Source: Chloropicon primus (Eukaryota > Chlorophyta > Chloropicophyceae > Chloropicales > Chloropicaceae). Taken from it: a stretch of DNA of 64,000 bases. Position numbers and translations under genes: made by a program. This document shows, one piece after another, positions 9,384-19,702 of this stretch; within the stretch, counting starts at the first letter, position 1; each line of letters starts with the position of its first letter. Location: positions 349,501-413,500 of the forward strand of contig CP060759.1 of NCBI GenBank assembly GCA_023205875.1, given 5' to 3'. The notes beneath the pieces were generated by a model. The model was given only the letters and a program-made list of their open reading frames with translations, was not told where the DNA came from and did no database searches.

Positions 9384-10013
9384 CGTGACAACCACACGCG
9401 ATGCGTTGCTCGCGAGGGGTCAAACGAAAGAGAACGAGACGTCCCTCAACAACCCTTGCGTTCGTCCCTCTCGCCCTCGCCTTGGTCCACTTGTCGTTCC
9501 GGACTCCCCTCAAGCCTGAGCCAGAGCAAAGGAACCAAAGTTGGAAGAAAAAAACCTTCTTCACTCAGTCGTGAAATCCTCCACACGACGTCATTCCCTT
9601 CGAGCGAGGGCTTGAAAGAAAGACCACGACACGATGCGTAACTCAGTAACCCTTACGTTCGTCCCTCTCTCGCCCTCGACTCGCTCCACTTGTCGCTCGC
9701 TTCTCGGCTTGGCTCCCCTCTATCGCCCCTCTGTCGATTCAAACCATTCAGATCATCGATCGACGAGAGAGGTGAGCAGAGAGCCGCCAGGAGAAACCTG
9801 TGAAGGCGGATCGATCGGGGAGCTGGAAGAGGTGGGCGTTCGGCGAGGCTGAGGTGCGAAGAGAGGGGAAAGGGAGAGGGAAAGGTCCGTAGAAAGATTG
9901 TTATTGTCGCGGGCTTTCGATCGATACCTCGGTTGAAGGGTTTGGTGCCCGGAGTGGAGTGCTGGAGGACGAGGAAGGGTGAGTGAGTGGTGAGGAAGAA
10001 GGAGAGGGAAGGG
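9384..10013. promoter_or_regulatory. Divergent promoter between the membrane protein and BOP1, with an internal duplication
   Basis: This 630 bp stretch contains two similar blocks of about 46 bp in direct orientation (9451-9496 and 9648-9694). Three GATCGAT-type palindromic elements lie near 9756, 9809 and 9918. Its GC-rich frames look non-coding. A shared promoter is inferred from the gene orientation. Confidence 0.5.
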
Positions 10014-12356
10014 ATGGTGCGGAGGACGGGGAAGAGGAAGGAGGCGAGTGACGCGGTGGAGCAGGAGGAGGTGAACGTGAGGGCGGTGGAGCGGTCTCCG
10101 TCGATATCGTCGTCCGTTGAGGAGGAGGAGGAGAGCAGTGAGGAGAGTGAGATTGAGGTGGGGATCGACTCGGGGAGTGACGAGGAGGACAGGAGCGAGG
10201 ACACGAGGCAGGAGGTGGGGAGTGGGGAGGAGGATGAGGAGGACAAGCCGAGGCGAAGCTGGGCGGCGGTGATGGACTCGGACTCCGAGGAGGAGGGTTC
10301 TGGGAGCGAGGAGGACACCAGCGGCGGGGAGGAGGAGGAGTTCGGGACGGACGAGGACGAGAACGAGGACGAGGAGGACGAGGAGGAAGACCTTGCGAGT
10401 GACTCGTCCGAGGAGGAGCGAGAGAACGTGAATACCATTGGCGAAAACATTCCCCTCAAGTGGTACGAGCACGAGAGGCACATTGGTTACGACGTGGAAG
10501 GCAAGCGCCTCCAGAAGCAGACGGGGGAGAACAAGGCGTCGACGATGGACTTCTTTCTCGATAAGCAGGACGGCACTTTGGGGTCCAAATCGAACAAGGT
10601 GTGGGACGAGTACAACCAGAGAATGGTGGAGCTCACCAAGGAGGAGATGAAGGCGATCAGAAGGATCAGGAAGGGCATGTTTCCCCACCTCAGCGTGGAT
10701 CCCTTCCCGGACTTGGTGCCCTGGGCGACCAAGGACAAGCTCCACGAGCCCATGGTGGACCTTCCAGAACCCAAGTCCAGGTTCCTTCCTTCCAAGTGGG
10801 AGGCTGCAAAGGTCGTGAAGCTGGTCAGGGCAATGAGAAAGGGCTGGATCAAGCCGCCAAGCGAGCTAGAGAAGGAGAGGAAGGAGAAGGAGGAGGAGAG
10901 CAACAAGGTCTACATGTTGTGGTCCGACGACAACAAGGAGGCGTCTTGGAAGGCTGCGAATGGCTTGTCCTACGTGCCCGCAACGAAATTCAAGCTGCCG
11001 GGGCACGCGGGAAGCTACAACCCGCCCAAGGAGTACTTGGAGGACGAGAACGAGGACGACAAAGACATGCAGATCTCCTCGAAACAGTCGTTTGATTGTT
11101 TGAGAAAGGTGCCGGCGTACGACAAGTTCGTGAACGAGCAGTTTGAGAGGTGTCTGGACCTGTACCTCTGCCCAAGAATGAGGAGCAGAAAGGGAAACAG
11201 GACCGCCGAAAACTTGCAGCGGAGAATGGCGGAGCAGAAGGCCAAGCTTCCCAAGCCAAGTGAGCTCAAACCCTACCCGAGGAAGCTTGCGATGGAGTAC
11301 GAGCACGACGGGGACCAGGTCTGCGTGAACTCTGTCTGCGTCGATCCAAGCGGACGTTGGCTTGCAACAGCCGCGGATGATGGCGTCGTGAGGGTCTTTG
11401 AGGTGGCCACGACCCGGTGTGTCAGAAAGTGGGTCCTCCCAGCGAGCGAAAAGAGGGAGAGGAAAGTCACTTCCATCTCCTGGTGCCCGAACGGCAAGGA
11501 CGTGCTTGTGGCCGTGAGGGGGCACCAGATTTTCGCCCTGCCCATCCTGATGGCGGGAAGCCAGTCCTCTTCAGGCCAGGTGCTGATAAACCAGAGCTTG
11601 GCGCTGCTGGCGGGCAAGGAAACCAACCCCAAGGCCAAGTGGTCGAAGACTCAAGTGAAAGAAAACCTGAAGGGCGGCGCGCACGACAGCGTATGCATTG
11701 ACTTGGGCAAGAAGGCGTCCCAGTGCTCTTGGCACCACAAGGGCGATTACTTTGCGACCGTTTGCCCGAGTGGCAACAACATGGCGGTCCTCGTGCACCA
11801 ATTGTCCAAGTGCGCAACGCAGACCCCGTTCAACAAAAGCAAGGGCAACAAGATCGTGAGCTGCGAGTTCCATCCCTCCAAGCCGGTGCTCTTCGTGGCG
11901 AGCGAGAACCACGTGAGGGCCTTTCACCTCGTGAAGCAGGAGCTCGTGGCCAAACTTGTCAGCGGCTCCGGCTCGATCATCTCGATGGCGGTTCATCCTT
12001 TGGGCGACAACATTATTGTGGGAACCACCGCCGAGAGGGTGGAGTGGTTCGACTTGGACTTGTCCGGAAAGGCGTACAAGGTGATACGAAACCATTCCAA
12101 CACCGTGCAGGACGTCGCATTCCATGGCCACTACCCGCTCTTTGCGTCGGCGAGCGACGACGGGCAGGTGCATATCTTCCACGGTATGGTCTACAATGAT
12201 TTCGAGACGAACCCTCTGATCGTTCCAGTTAAGATTTTGAAGAACGCCCACCACGTGACGGGCCACTTGGGTGCGCAAAGCTGTTGCTTCCACCCACAGC
12301 AGCCTTGGATATTCACCGCGGGCGCGGACGGGAAGGTCAAGCTTTATGTCAACTGA
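10014..12356 (+). CDS. BOP1: BOP1/ERB1 ribosome biogenesis WD40 protein
   Basis: The predicted protein has 780 residues. BOP1/Erb1 forms the PeBoW complex with Pes1 and WDR12 and is needed for 27S/32S pre-rRNA processing in the nucleolus. A long acidic N-terminus (residues 10-140) precedes the BOP1NT domain, recognisable by PLKWYEHERHIGYDVEGK and KVPAYDKFVNEQFERCLDLYL. The C-terminal half is a WD40 propeller ending AGADGKVKLYVN. The ATG at 10014 is the first in the frame. The gene is intronless. Its 3' end is 110 bp from the convergent isomerase gene. Confidence 0.95.
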   Translation: MVRRTGKRKEASDAVEQEEVNVRAVERSPSISSSVEEEEESSEESEIEVGIDSGSDEEDRSEDTRQEVGSGEEDEEDKPRRSWAAVMDSDSEEEGSGSEEDTSGGEEEEFGTDEDENEDEEDEEEDLASDSSEEERENVNTIGENIPLKWYEHERHIGYDVEGKRLQKQTGENKASTMDFFLDKQDGTLGSKSNKVWDEYNQRMVELTKEEMKAIRRIRKGMFPHLSVDPFPDLVPWATKDKLHEPMVDLPEPKSRFLPSKWEAAKVVKLVRAMRKGWIKPPSELEKERKEKEEESNKVYMLWSDDNKEASWKAANGLSYVPATKFKLPGHAGSYNPPKEYLEDENEDDKDMQISSKQSFDCLRKVPAYDKFVNEQFERCLDLYLCPRMRSRKGNRTAENLQRRMAEQKAKLPKPSELKPYPRKLAMEYEHDGDQVCVNSVCVDPSGRWLATAADDGVVRVFEVATTRCVRKWVLPASEKRERKVTSISWCPNGKDVLVAVRGHQIFALPILMAGSQSSSGQVLINQSLALLAGKETNPKAKWSKTQVKENLKGGAHDSVCIDLGKKASQCSWHHKGDYFATVCPSGNNMAVLVHQLSKCATQTPFNKSKGNKIVSCEFHPSKPVLFVASENHVRAFHLVKQELVAKLVSGSGSIISMAVHPLGDNIIVGTTAERVEWFDLDLSGKAYKVIRNHSNTVQDVAFHGHYPLFASASDDGQVHIFHGMVYNDFETNPLIVPVKILKNAHHVTGHLGAQSCCFHPQQPWIFTAGADGKVKLYVN

Positions 12357-12466
12357 TAATACTTTGTTGTTAAGTTGCTCACTCTGAAATATTTGCTTAA
12401 ATGGTTATACCACGAGGAACGCTCCTTTTTTTTGCAGGGGGTGGAGGGCGGCGAGGTCCGCACGGA

Positions 12467-13255
12467 TTACATCTTCGCTTTGGATGGCTTGGAGAGCCCC
12501 TTGAGGTACTTTTCCATCAGTCCTATGATCTTTGGACTGGACAGTATCTGCCAAGTCTCCGTCGCCTCCTCCTCGCAAAAGTCGTCCAACTCCTGTGCGA
12601 GCTCTTCCTTCAAAAATTTCTTCGTCGTCGCGACCCCGAAGCTTGGGATCTGGACCCACTTTGCGACCACAGCCTCCGCGGTCGCCAGGAGGTTCTCTTC
12701 TGGGACGACCTGGTTCACCAACCCCACAGCCAGAGCGTCTTTGGGCTTGAACATCTTTCCTGTCATGAGAGCCGTCTGCGCGTGGCGTGCTCCTATGAGT
12801 CTCTCCATCTGCTTGCACCACAGCTTCGGGACAGGGAGCCCGATGAGAACCTCGTTCAGGCCGATGTAACCCTTCTCTGTCATGATCCTGTAATCGCACC
12901 CGAGGGCAGTGATGCAACCGCCAGCGGGACAGGCTCCCTTAATCGCAGCAACCGTCACAAGGCTCGTGCGGTTCAAGTGGGCGAGGAAGTGAGTCTGAGC
13001 GCGCCAAAAGTCCGTGAACCGCGTCTTGCTCGTCGCCTTCGCGTAAAGCTCCTTCAAATCATTCCCCGCGGTGAAGATGCTTCTCTTCAATCCACTCGCG
13101 AGCACCAAGCCCTTGATGTCGACGTCTTGCTCAATCTCGTACAAGCACTTGTCAAGCTCGCTCCAAAGGTCAAGGTTCATGGAGTTCACTGGCTCCTTGC
13201 ATATCCGCACGATGGCGTACGCCCCCTTGCGCTCGATCTGGAGGTACCTGTACAT
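12467..13255 (-). CDS. ECI: Enoyl-CoA delta isomerase-like crotonase, probably peroxisomal
   Basis: The predicted protein has 262 residues of the crotonase fold. The N-terminal NSMNLDLW and FTAGNDLKELY segments and the oxyanion-hole region (CPAGGCITALGCDYRIM) resemble ECI1-type isomerases, which shift double bonds of unsaturated fatty acyl-CoAs so that beta-oxidation can proceed. There is no N-terminal leader. The protein ends SKAKM, and the tripeptide AKM fits the relaxed PTS1 consensus [SAC][KRH][LM], so a peroxisomal location is inferred. Hydratase activity looks less likely, but the exact reaction cannot be fixed from sequence alone. Confidence 0.82.
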   Translation of the reverse strand: MYRYLQIERKGAYAIVRICKEPVNSMNLDLWSELDKCLYEIEQDVDIKGLVLASGLKRSIFTAGNDLKELYAKATSKTRFTDFWRAQTHFLAHLNRTSLVTVAAIKGACPAGGCITALGCDYRIMTEKGYIGLNEVLIGLPVPKLWCKQMERLIGARHAQTALMTGKMFKPKDALAVGLVNQVVPEENLLATAEAVVAKWVQIPSFGVATTKKFLKEELAQELDDFCEEEATETWQILSSPKIIGLMEKYLKGLSKPSKAKM

Positions 13256-13552
13256 GGCTTCCCTTCTCCTTCTCTCTCTCTTCCCTCGGTCAGGCTGGCT
13301 TCTCTTTTCGGATGTTTTGAATATCTAGGAGGGAGAACGGAGGGAGACGGACGGAGGGCGAGTTTCATTGAACCTTGAAGAATGGAAGAGTGAGGTTCAT
13401 GACAGGTGGGCCTTGTCTGAGAGTTATACACGATCCGCCGATCGGCGATATTGTTGGTGACCCCTCGCCTGCGCAAACATAGAGCAATTCTCATAACGTC
13501 CCCCCAAAAGGTGGATCCTGATGTTTTCGAAGGGTGACCCCAAAGCTCGTGA

Positions 13553-15577
13553 TCAGTTTCTGGGTGGCGGGGGCGGAGGGCGCCTCCTTGGGGGAGGGCG
13601 TCTCCTCGGTGCCACGGTCCCCCCGTTTGCCCCGGGAGGGGGGGACTTTGCGCTCTCCGCCTTGGACGGCGCCGCGGGGCCGGGCGCGGGGTGGTTCCTC
13701 AGCGCGTCCGGTGTGTAAGGGCCCACAGACATGCGCCGATCGCCGCTCGGGGACCCGACCTGGTCAAGCACATCCGTCATGCCGGCCAGTTCCAACAGGT
13801 ACACGGGAACTGGGCAAGTCTCCTTCTCATCCAGGAGTCCAGAGACCGAGCTGATGAGGCCGCCGCAAATCTGAAGCCCGGTCTCGAGGTCCCTCTTGCC
13901 GTTTATCAGGGCCGCTCTCTTCTGGGTTACCTCGCTTCCCTCAAAGGTCATCGACTCGAGCTGCTGGCTGGACAGCTCGTTGACATCCGCGTACAGATAC
14001 TCCAGCATCTCGGTCTCCGCTCGCTTCACCTGGCAGTGAACGATGGCCTTTGGGATCGTTCTGCACAGCGATTCCAGCACCATCTGAGTGTACAAGCCCA
14101 GGTCGTTCCCAAGGACGTTGTAAAATTCGCTGTCCATTCCCTGCTTCCCCTTGAGCGACTGCTTGAAGTACGCGCTGAAGGGGGAGCCTCTCTTTTTCTG
14201 GCCGCCCTCCTCGCTGAGCATGTCGCCCCACACGCTCTTGATCGGGCTCATCTCGTGCACGGAGGCGGTCCTCTTGGCACCTCCCCCGCTCGGCGGGGCC
14301 GGTTGCTGGACGGCGGAAGAAGGCGTGCTGTTCCTCCGCGGGGTTGCCCCGGTTTTCGCGACGACGGACTGCCTCAAACGAGCGAGCCACTCGTACTTTG
14401 ACGCGGCGTTCTCGCACCTGAGGATCACCCTCTCGTGGTCCTTCAAGATGGGCCTGCCCGCGACCACGGAGGAGAGACAGATGAGGAGGGAGAAGGAGGA
14501 CCCGTTCGCCCCGTTCCTGTTTAGGGTCTTGAACACGTGCTTCGAGTCCTTCTCCGCGCCCAGGTCGTCCACCACGCACTGCGTCATGTCGATGACCCCC
14601 CGGTACTGGGGCAGCTCGTCGGGGTCCTTGAAATAATAAAGCTTGCTCTTCACCTCGCTCAGCACGAACCAGCGCTTCTGCCACTTCCAGGACTCCACCG
14701 GTATCATCCCGTGGCTGTCGCTGTTTTTCTCCAGGTACCCCATCATGTAGTCCTTTGCGTTGCCCCCCATGGCGCTGACCCCGCGCAGGGACTCCTCCGT
14801 CATCTGAACCGGCGTCTCCGGCTCGTCCCCCGAGTCCTCCATCTCAGCCACCGCCCTGCTCTCCGCCAGCCTCCTGAAGAACTGGGACGTGATGTAGTCC
14901 CCCTCCATGCTCACCAGTTTCGTGGTCATGTCCTTGGCCTCCTCGCTCCAGTTGTCGATGGCCTTCTCGCAGATCTCCAGCAGCATCTGCTGGGACGTCG
15001 GCCTCAGGGACCGCGTCTCCTCCGCGAAGGTGTGCTTGGACAGGTCCTGCGCAGAGTTCTGGATGGTCGTGATCAGCGTGAGCTTGACGTCCTCCACGCA
15101 CCTCTCCGCCGGCGCGAGCACGTACCCCATGGCCTCCCTCACGAGGAGCTTCAGCCCCTTCTCCGGGGACACGAGGTAGGGCTGGTACCCGTCCGCCTGC
15201 CTGCAGATCTGCCTCACGTACGTCTCGTTGAAGAAGGTGTCCAGGTTGAGCCTCTGGATGTTCTCGCGCAGGCCGTACTGCCCGAGGAAAGCCTCCCGGA
15301 TCATCGTCGTCGTGCGCGTCTCGTTCAGCTTCTTCCTGAAGACCGAGTCGAACACCCTGCACTGGTTGAAGATGGCGTGGGTCGTGCTCTTGGGCTGGAA
15401 CCCAACCCGCTTCAACTCGTCCCCCACCTTCTTCTCCTTGGTCTCGAGCGAGTGCCTGATCCTCGGGAGGAGGCCCGCGGCCACGTTCACCCGCTTCTCC
15501 AGAACCTCCGGGGCCCACTGGTGGTCTGCGCGGGACGTCGTCGCCGAAGACGTGGGCGAGCCAGCAGAGAGCATCAT
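13553..15577 (-). CDS. Dynamin-like protein with stalk, PH, GED and Pro-rich tail but no GTPase domain (DRP2-like)
   Basis: The predicted protein has 674 residues. Residues 40-240 match the dynamin middle/stalk domain: RVFDSVFRKKL, ADGYQPYLVSPEKG and LVSMEGDYITSQFFR align with plant DRP sequences. A PH domain follows at about 275-410, with KRWFVLSE and KSKLYYFKD. The GTPase effector domain is at about 484-575, with IPKAIVHCQVKRAE. A Pro/Arg-rich tail closes the protein. This is the DRP2/classical dynamin order, except that the N-terminal G domain (about 300 residues with GxxxSGKS) is missing. The frame begins 15 residues before stalk-like sequence. The next gene starts 463 bp upstream on the other strand, so there is no room for a G domain nearby. 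It may act as a scaffold or regulator of full dynamins. Confidence 0.85.
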   Translation of the reverse strand: MMLSAGSPTSSATTSRADHQWAPEVLEKRVNVAAGLLPRIRHSLETKEKKVGDELKRVGFQPKSTTHAIFNQCRVFDSVFRKKLNETRTTTMIREAFLGQYGLRENIQRLNLDTFFNETYVRQICRQADGYQPYLVSPEKGLKLLVREAMGYVLAPAERCVEDVKLTLITTIQNSAQDLSKHTFAEETRSLRPTSQQMLLEICEKAIDNWSEEAKDMTTKLVSMEGDYITSQFFRRLAESRAVAEMEDSGDEPETPVQMTEESLRGVSAMGGNAKDYMMGYLEKNSDSHGMIPVESWKWQKRWFVLSEVKSKLYYFKDPDELPQYRGVIDMTQCVVDDLGAEKDSKHVFKTLNRNGANGSSFSLLICLSSVVAGRPILKDHERVILRCENAASKYEWLARLRQSVVAKTGATPRRNSTPSSAVQQPAPPSGGGAKRTASVHEMSPIKSVWGDMLSEEGGQKKRGSPFSAYFKQSLKGKQGMDSEFYNVLGNDLGLYTQMVLESLCRTIPKAIVHCQVKRAETEMLEYLYADVNELSSQQLESMTFEGSEVTQKRAALINGKRDLETGLQICGGLISSVSGLLDEKETCPVPVYLLELAGMTDVLDQVGSPSGDRRMSVGPYTPDALRNHPAPGPAAPSKAESAKSPPPGANGGTVAPRRRPPPRRRPPPPPPRN

Positions 15578-16040
15578 GATGCCAAACCCGAGCTTCCGTT
15601 CCCTTCCCTTTCACGGAGAGAGAGAGAGAGAGAGCTAGCTAGCTAGCTTCCCGAAGCCGTTCACGCGTGAAAAAAAAAAATAGAGAAGAGGCGTGCGTGC
15701 GCGAGTGCTCCAGTGCTAGAAGACGCGGCGAAGGCGGCGAGAAGTACCAGAAGAAGAGGCAGACCACCCCACCCTAATGTCGGTCGTCGCCGCGGCCCAA
15801 AAAACACGTACGTTACGGTTTAACGCTCGTCTCGGGGTCTGTTTTTCTGTGTACACTCAATGTGGACGTGTGCACCTCGCCGCCGCAATTTAGGGTTTTC
15901 CGAAAAAACTCGAAAAGGAGAGAAGGCAGAAGAAGGCGCGGAGTGTGTGTTGTGTGGGTGTTTGTCAGTCCCCGCCCCGCGACGCGACGCGACGGGAGAG
16001 TGAGTGACGGGACTGGGGTTCGATCCACCATCAGTGCATC
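15578..16040. promoter_or_regulatory. Divergent promoter between the dynamin-like gene and SEC24
   Basis: This 463 bp stretch contains a (GA)n/(GCTA)n tract at 15618-15648, an A run near 15670-15680 and an atttagggtttt element near 15889 that looks like a plant telo-box. I found no G1 motif of a GTPase on the minus strand. Confidence 0.5.
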
Positions 16041-16509
16041 ATGGCGGGAAGGCCGCCACAGTATCAGCAGGGGTACCAGCCAGGTAAGGTTTTCGTGCCC
16101 GTGTGGGTTTGTTTGCATCACGGAAAAGAAGGGATACGGCTCGTGCCCGTCGCGTATCCGAAAGCCCTCCGTCGGCGCTCGAGGGGGAGGGGATCGTGGT
16201 GAAGATGGAGGTTGTCGGGTACTCGCGTGGCTTCGTGGCCTTGGTCGCCTCCGGCCTCTTGAGAACGTGATGCCAAGAGTGTCGTCGATCTACTTTTCAC
16301 TTTGTTTTGTTTTGTGTTGAGCTGTGCTAAGAGCGAGGGCTAACGTGAGGCGCGCTTCCTTCTTTTCTCGCTCCCTTTTTTCTTGCGGTTGTCGGATTTT
16401 TTTGCTTGAAATTGCGTCCTCCAGGGCGACCTCCGGCTCCAGGAATGCAGCCCGGTCCACCAGGACCTCCTTTGGGAAACGGTATCCCCCCCCAAGGTAA
16501 GGGAGAGAA

Positions 16510-16542
<33 letters not shown>

Positions 16543-19500
16543 AAGAAAGAAAGAGAGAGAGAGAGAGGCACTGCTCGTTTCGTATGATTTCCGTCCTCGG
16601 CTCGCTGTGGTGCCGCGGGGTCTCGCTCCCTCGGCGGAAAATGCGTTCGGGAAACTGACACGGCGCTTCGTTCCTCGTGCTCTGTCAAGGCCCCCCAGGA
16701 GCCTTTAGGCCTCCGCAAGGTGGGCAACCAATGCCAAGAGGGCCAGCGATGATGCGCCCTCCGATGCCTCAGGGTGGCGTTGGCGCGCCAAGGCCGGGCA
16801 TGGGCGGTCCCCTCCCTCCGGGGCCGGGCATGCAACCGCCGCAGCAGTTTCAGAGGCCCCCCCCTCCGACGGGAATGGGGGCGCAGGGTTTGAACGGAGG
16901 CGTGTCGTCCGCGCCGCAGGCGGTTCCCATGATGGGAAAGCCGCCGGGCGCTCCTGGCCCCGGAGGAATGGGGCCCGGAGCCGCCAGCAGGCCTCCGCCA
17001 GGGGGAGCCCCCCTGTCGAGACCTCCGGTGCCGCAGCAGGCCGGCGCCCCGGTGCCTCCGAGGCCCGTGGGGCAGGTGGGAGGCTTCCAGCCCCCCACGG
17101 GCGGAGCTCCCCCGCCGGCCATGGGCATGCAGAGAGGCCCACCAGGCCCCGGGCAGGCGCCTGCCCCCCAGGGATTCAACCAGGGGCCGGCCCCTGGCAA
17201 CTTTGCGCCTCCTGGCCAACCTCCTCCACCCGCTTTCGGGGGCGCGGCTGGCGGGTACGGCGGCCAGGCGGGACGCGGTGGAACGGAAGCTATCCTTGGG
17301 CAGTTCCAGTCCCTCACTATGTCGGCCGGTCCAGTGGCACCTGGGCAGCCAGCTGACGTGGGCGTGGACGCCGCGAGCTTTCCTCGGCCTGTGGGGCCAG
17401 ATGCGGAGAACATGCTGACGCCACAAGTCCAGAGGGACCAGTACAGCGCGGATCCAAAGTTCGTCAGGCTGGCGACCAATGCGATCCCGAACTCTGTGGA
17501 GCTGAAAAAGCAGTGGTGCCTTCCGTCTGCTGCGGTCATCCAACCTCTTGCGGGCATGAAGCAGCCCGTCCCAGTCGTGAACTTTGGGGCCGCGGGGATC
17601 ATCCGCTGCAGGCAGTGCAGAACATACGTCAACCCTTTCGTCCAGTTTGTGGACGGCGGAAGAAGGTGGAAGTGCAACGTTTGTGGCGCGTTCAACGAGG
17701 TGCCAGTTGAGTACTTTTGCACGACCGATGGAAACGGCATTCGCCGTGACATCAACGAGAGGCCCGAGCTCAACTGTGGCTCGGTGGAATACCTTGCTCC
17801 TGAGGAGTACATGGTCCGCCCCCCAATGCCACCCACGTACGTGTTCGCTTTTGACGTGTCCTACCCGGCTATTGCGAGCGGACTCCTGGCATCTGCGATC
17901 GATGCCGTCAAGTCTTGCCTGGATTCTCTTCCAGGGGCAGAGAGAACTCAGGTCGGAATCCTGACCTATGACAGCAATGTACACTTTTACAACATGAGGG
18001 CCGACCAGTCGTCCCCGCAGATGCTGGTGATTCCGGATGCCACGCATCCATACCTTCCTCAGCCAGAGGACCTGCTTGTGAACCTTCAAGAGTGCCGCCA
18101 CCAAATAGACGCTGCTTTGGACGTCATCTCCAAGGCTTTCGGGAAGACGCAGGACGTCGAGGGCTGCCTTAGCGGGGCCATTCAGGCGACATATCTCGTC
18201 ATGCAGCACGTCGGCGGAAAGATGGTCTGCTTCCAGTCCTCTGTTCCTTCCTCCGGGGAGGGCAAGCTGAGACCAAAGGAGGACCTGGCCTCTTACAACA
18301 CGGAGAGGGAGTACAAGCTGAGGAAAGCGGAAGATCCCTTCTTCAAGCGCTTTGGAGGGGAGTGCAACAGGATTCAGATGTGCATCGACATCTTCTGCTG
18401 CCCTCCAAAGTTCACGGACGTGGCCTCCCTGTCCGTCTTTAGCTCTACGACGGGCGGTCAGTTCTACTTTTACCCTGCCTTCTTTGCCCGAAAGGATGGC
18501 ATGAAGTTGAAGGCCGAAGTGACTAGGAACTTGACGAGAGAGACTGGGTGGGAAGCTGTTATGAGGGTTCGGATGGGCAAGGGTTTGAAGTGCACGAACT
18601 TCCACGGGCATTTCATGATACGGTCAAACGATTTGATGGCGTTGCCAACTGTGGATCCGGACAAGTCCATGCATGTTGACATTGGCTACGAGGACCAGAT
18701 GGTTCCTCACCAGACAACATACCTCCAGTGCGCCCTGCTGTACACAACTTCACTCGGGGAAAGGAGAATCAGGGTTCACACGACTGCGATACCGGTGGTG
18801 TCTGATATCGGGCAATTATTTAAGGCATGCGACAGTTGTGCGATTGGAACTGTTTTGGCCAAGTTGGCCGCAGAGAAAATCCGCTCCACTACAATTAAGG
18901 AGACGGTCCACATCCTGAACAAGAAGGTCATCGACATCCTGAAGGAGTACAGGCAGCTCTACTCGACGCACTTGCATCCGCACAACAAGCTCATACTTCC
19001 GGAGACGATGAAGATGCTCCCCCTTCTGATGCTGTGCATGCAGAAGAGTGCGCTGCTCAAGAGTCCAAACGAGGTCACCACGGACGAGAGGTCGAACACC
19101 ATCTTCCAGATCTTGTCCATGCCGTTTGACAACGTCATGAAGTTCTTCTACCCCAGAATGTACCCCCTGCACGACCTTAACCAGATCGTGGTAGAGAAGG
19201 AAGGGTCCGTGAAGCTGCCGCAGACCATGCCCCTGACTTTGAACAACATCAAGGACAGCGGCATTTACCTGCTGGACAACGGCATGGCGTGCTACATCTG
19301 GATCGGAAGGGGCATCTCCCCACAGTGGCTCGTGGACGTGTTTGGGCTCCAGAACCCTTCGCCACAGGACCTGATGAACCTGCAAGTTGGCTCCGCGCTC
19401 GAGAATCCTACGAGTCAGAAGGTCATCGCCGCTGTGAACAGCGTCAGGAAAGACAACATGTACTACCAGCATTGTTACGTGGTGCGCCAAGGCGACCCCG

Positions 19501-19604
19501 CGGAGGCCATGATTCTTCCATGGCTCGTGGAAGACAAGTTCCAGACTTCATACTCGTACACGAACTACTTGGGATACATCCACAAGGGTGTCTTGACAAG
19601 ATAA
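16041..19604 (+). CDS. SEC24: SEC24, COPII coat cargo-binding subunit
   Basis: Three exons (16041-16083, 16425-16496, 16690-19604) give 1009 residues. Both introns are GT-AG and split Gly codons within the Pro/Gly-rich leader, so MAGRPPQYQQGYQP runs into GRPPAPGMQPG and then GPPGAFRPP. SEC24 selects cargo for ER-to-Golgi COPII vesicles as a heterodimer with SEC23. A Pro/Gly/Met-rich N-terminus of about 230 residues precedes a zinc finger (CRQCRTYVNPF then CNVCGAFNEVP), the trunk domain with FAFDVSYPAI, the helical domain and a gelsolin-like end. Intron 1 is 341 bp; intron 2 carries a GA microsatellite. The gene ends about 98 bp from the convergent orphan. Confidence 0.95.
16503..16567. repeat. 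GA-type microsatellite in SEC24 intron 2
   Basis: A run of GA and GAAA units fills most of the first third of the second SEC24 intron, directly after the splice donor. Confidence 0.9.
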
Positions 19605-19702
19605 TATAATTGTGTTTAATTTGTGTGAAATTCTAATACGTTCTATACAAAAGAAAGTTTGTTTTACAAAACAACAAGCTTTGGGTCAGCCTGCCCGTCT
19701 CC

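Noticed and set aside
16290-18611. A 773-codon minus-strand frame over SEC24
   Set aside because: It mirrors the GC-rich SEC24 exon, has no family match, and carries no GTPase motif that could supply the missing dynamin head.
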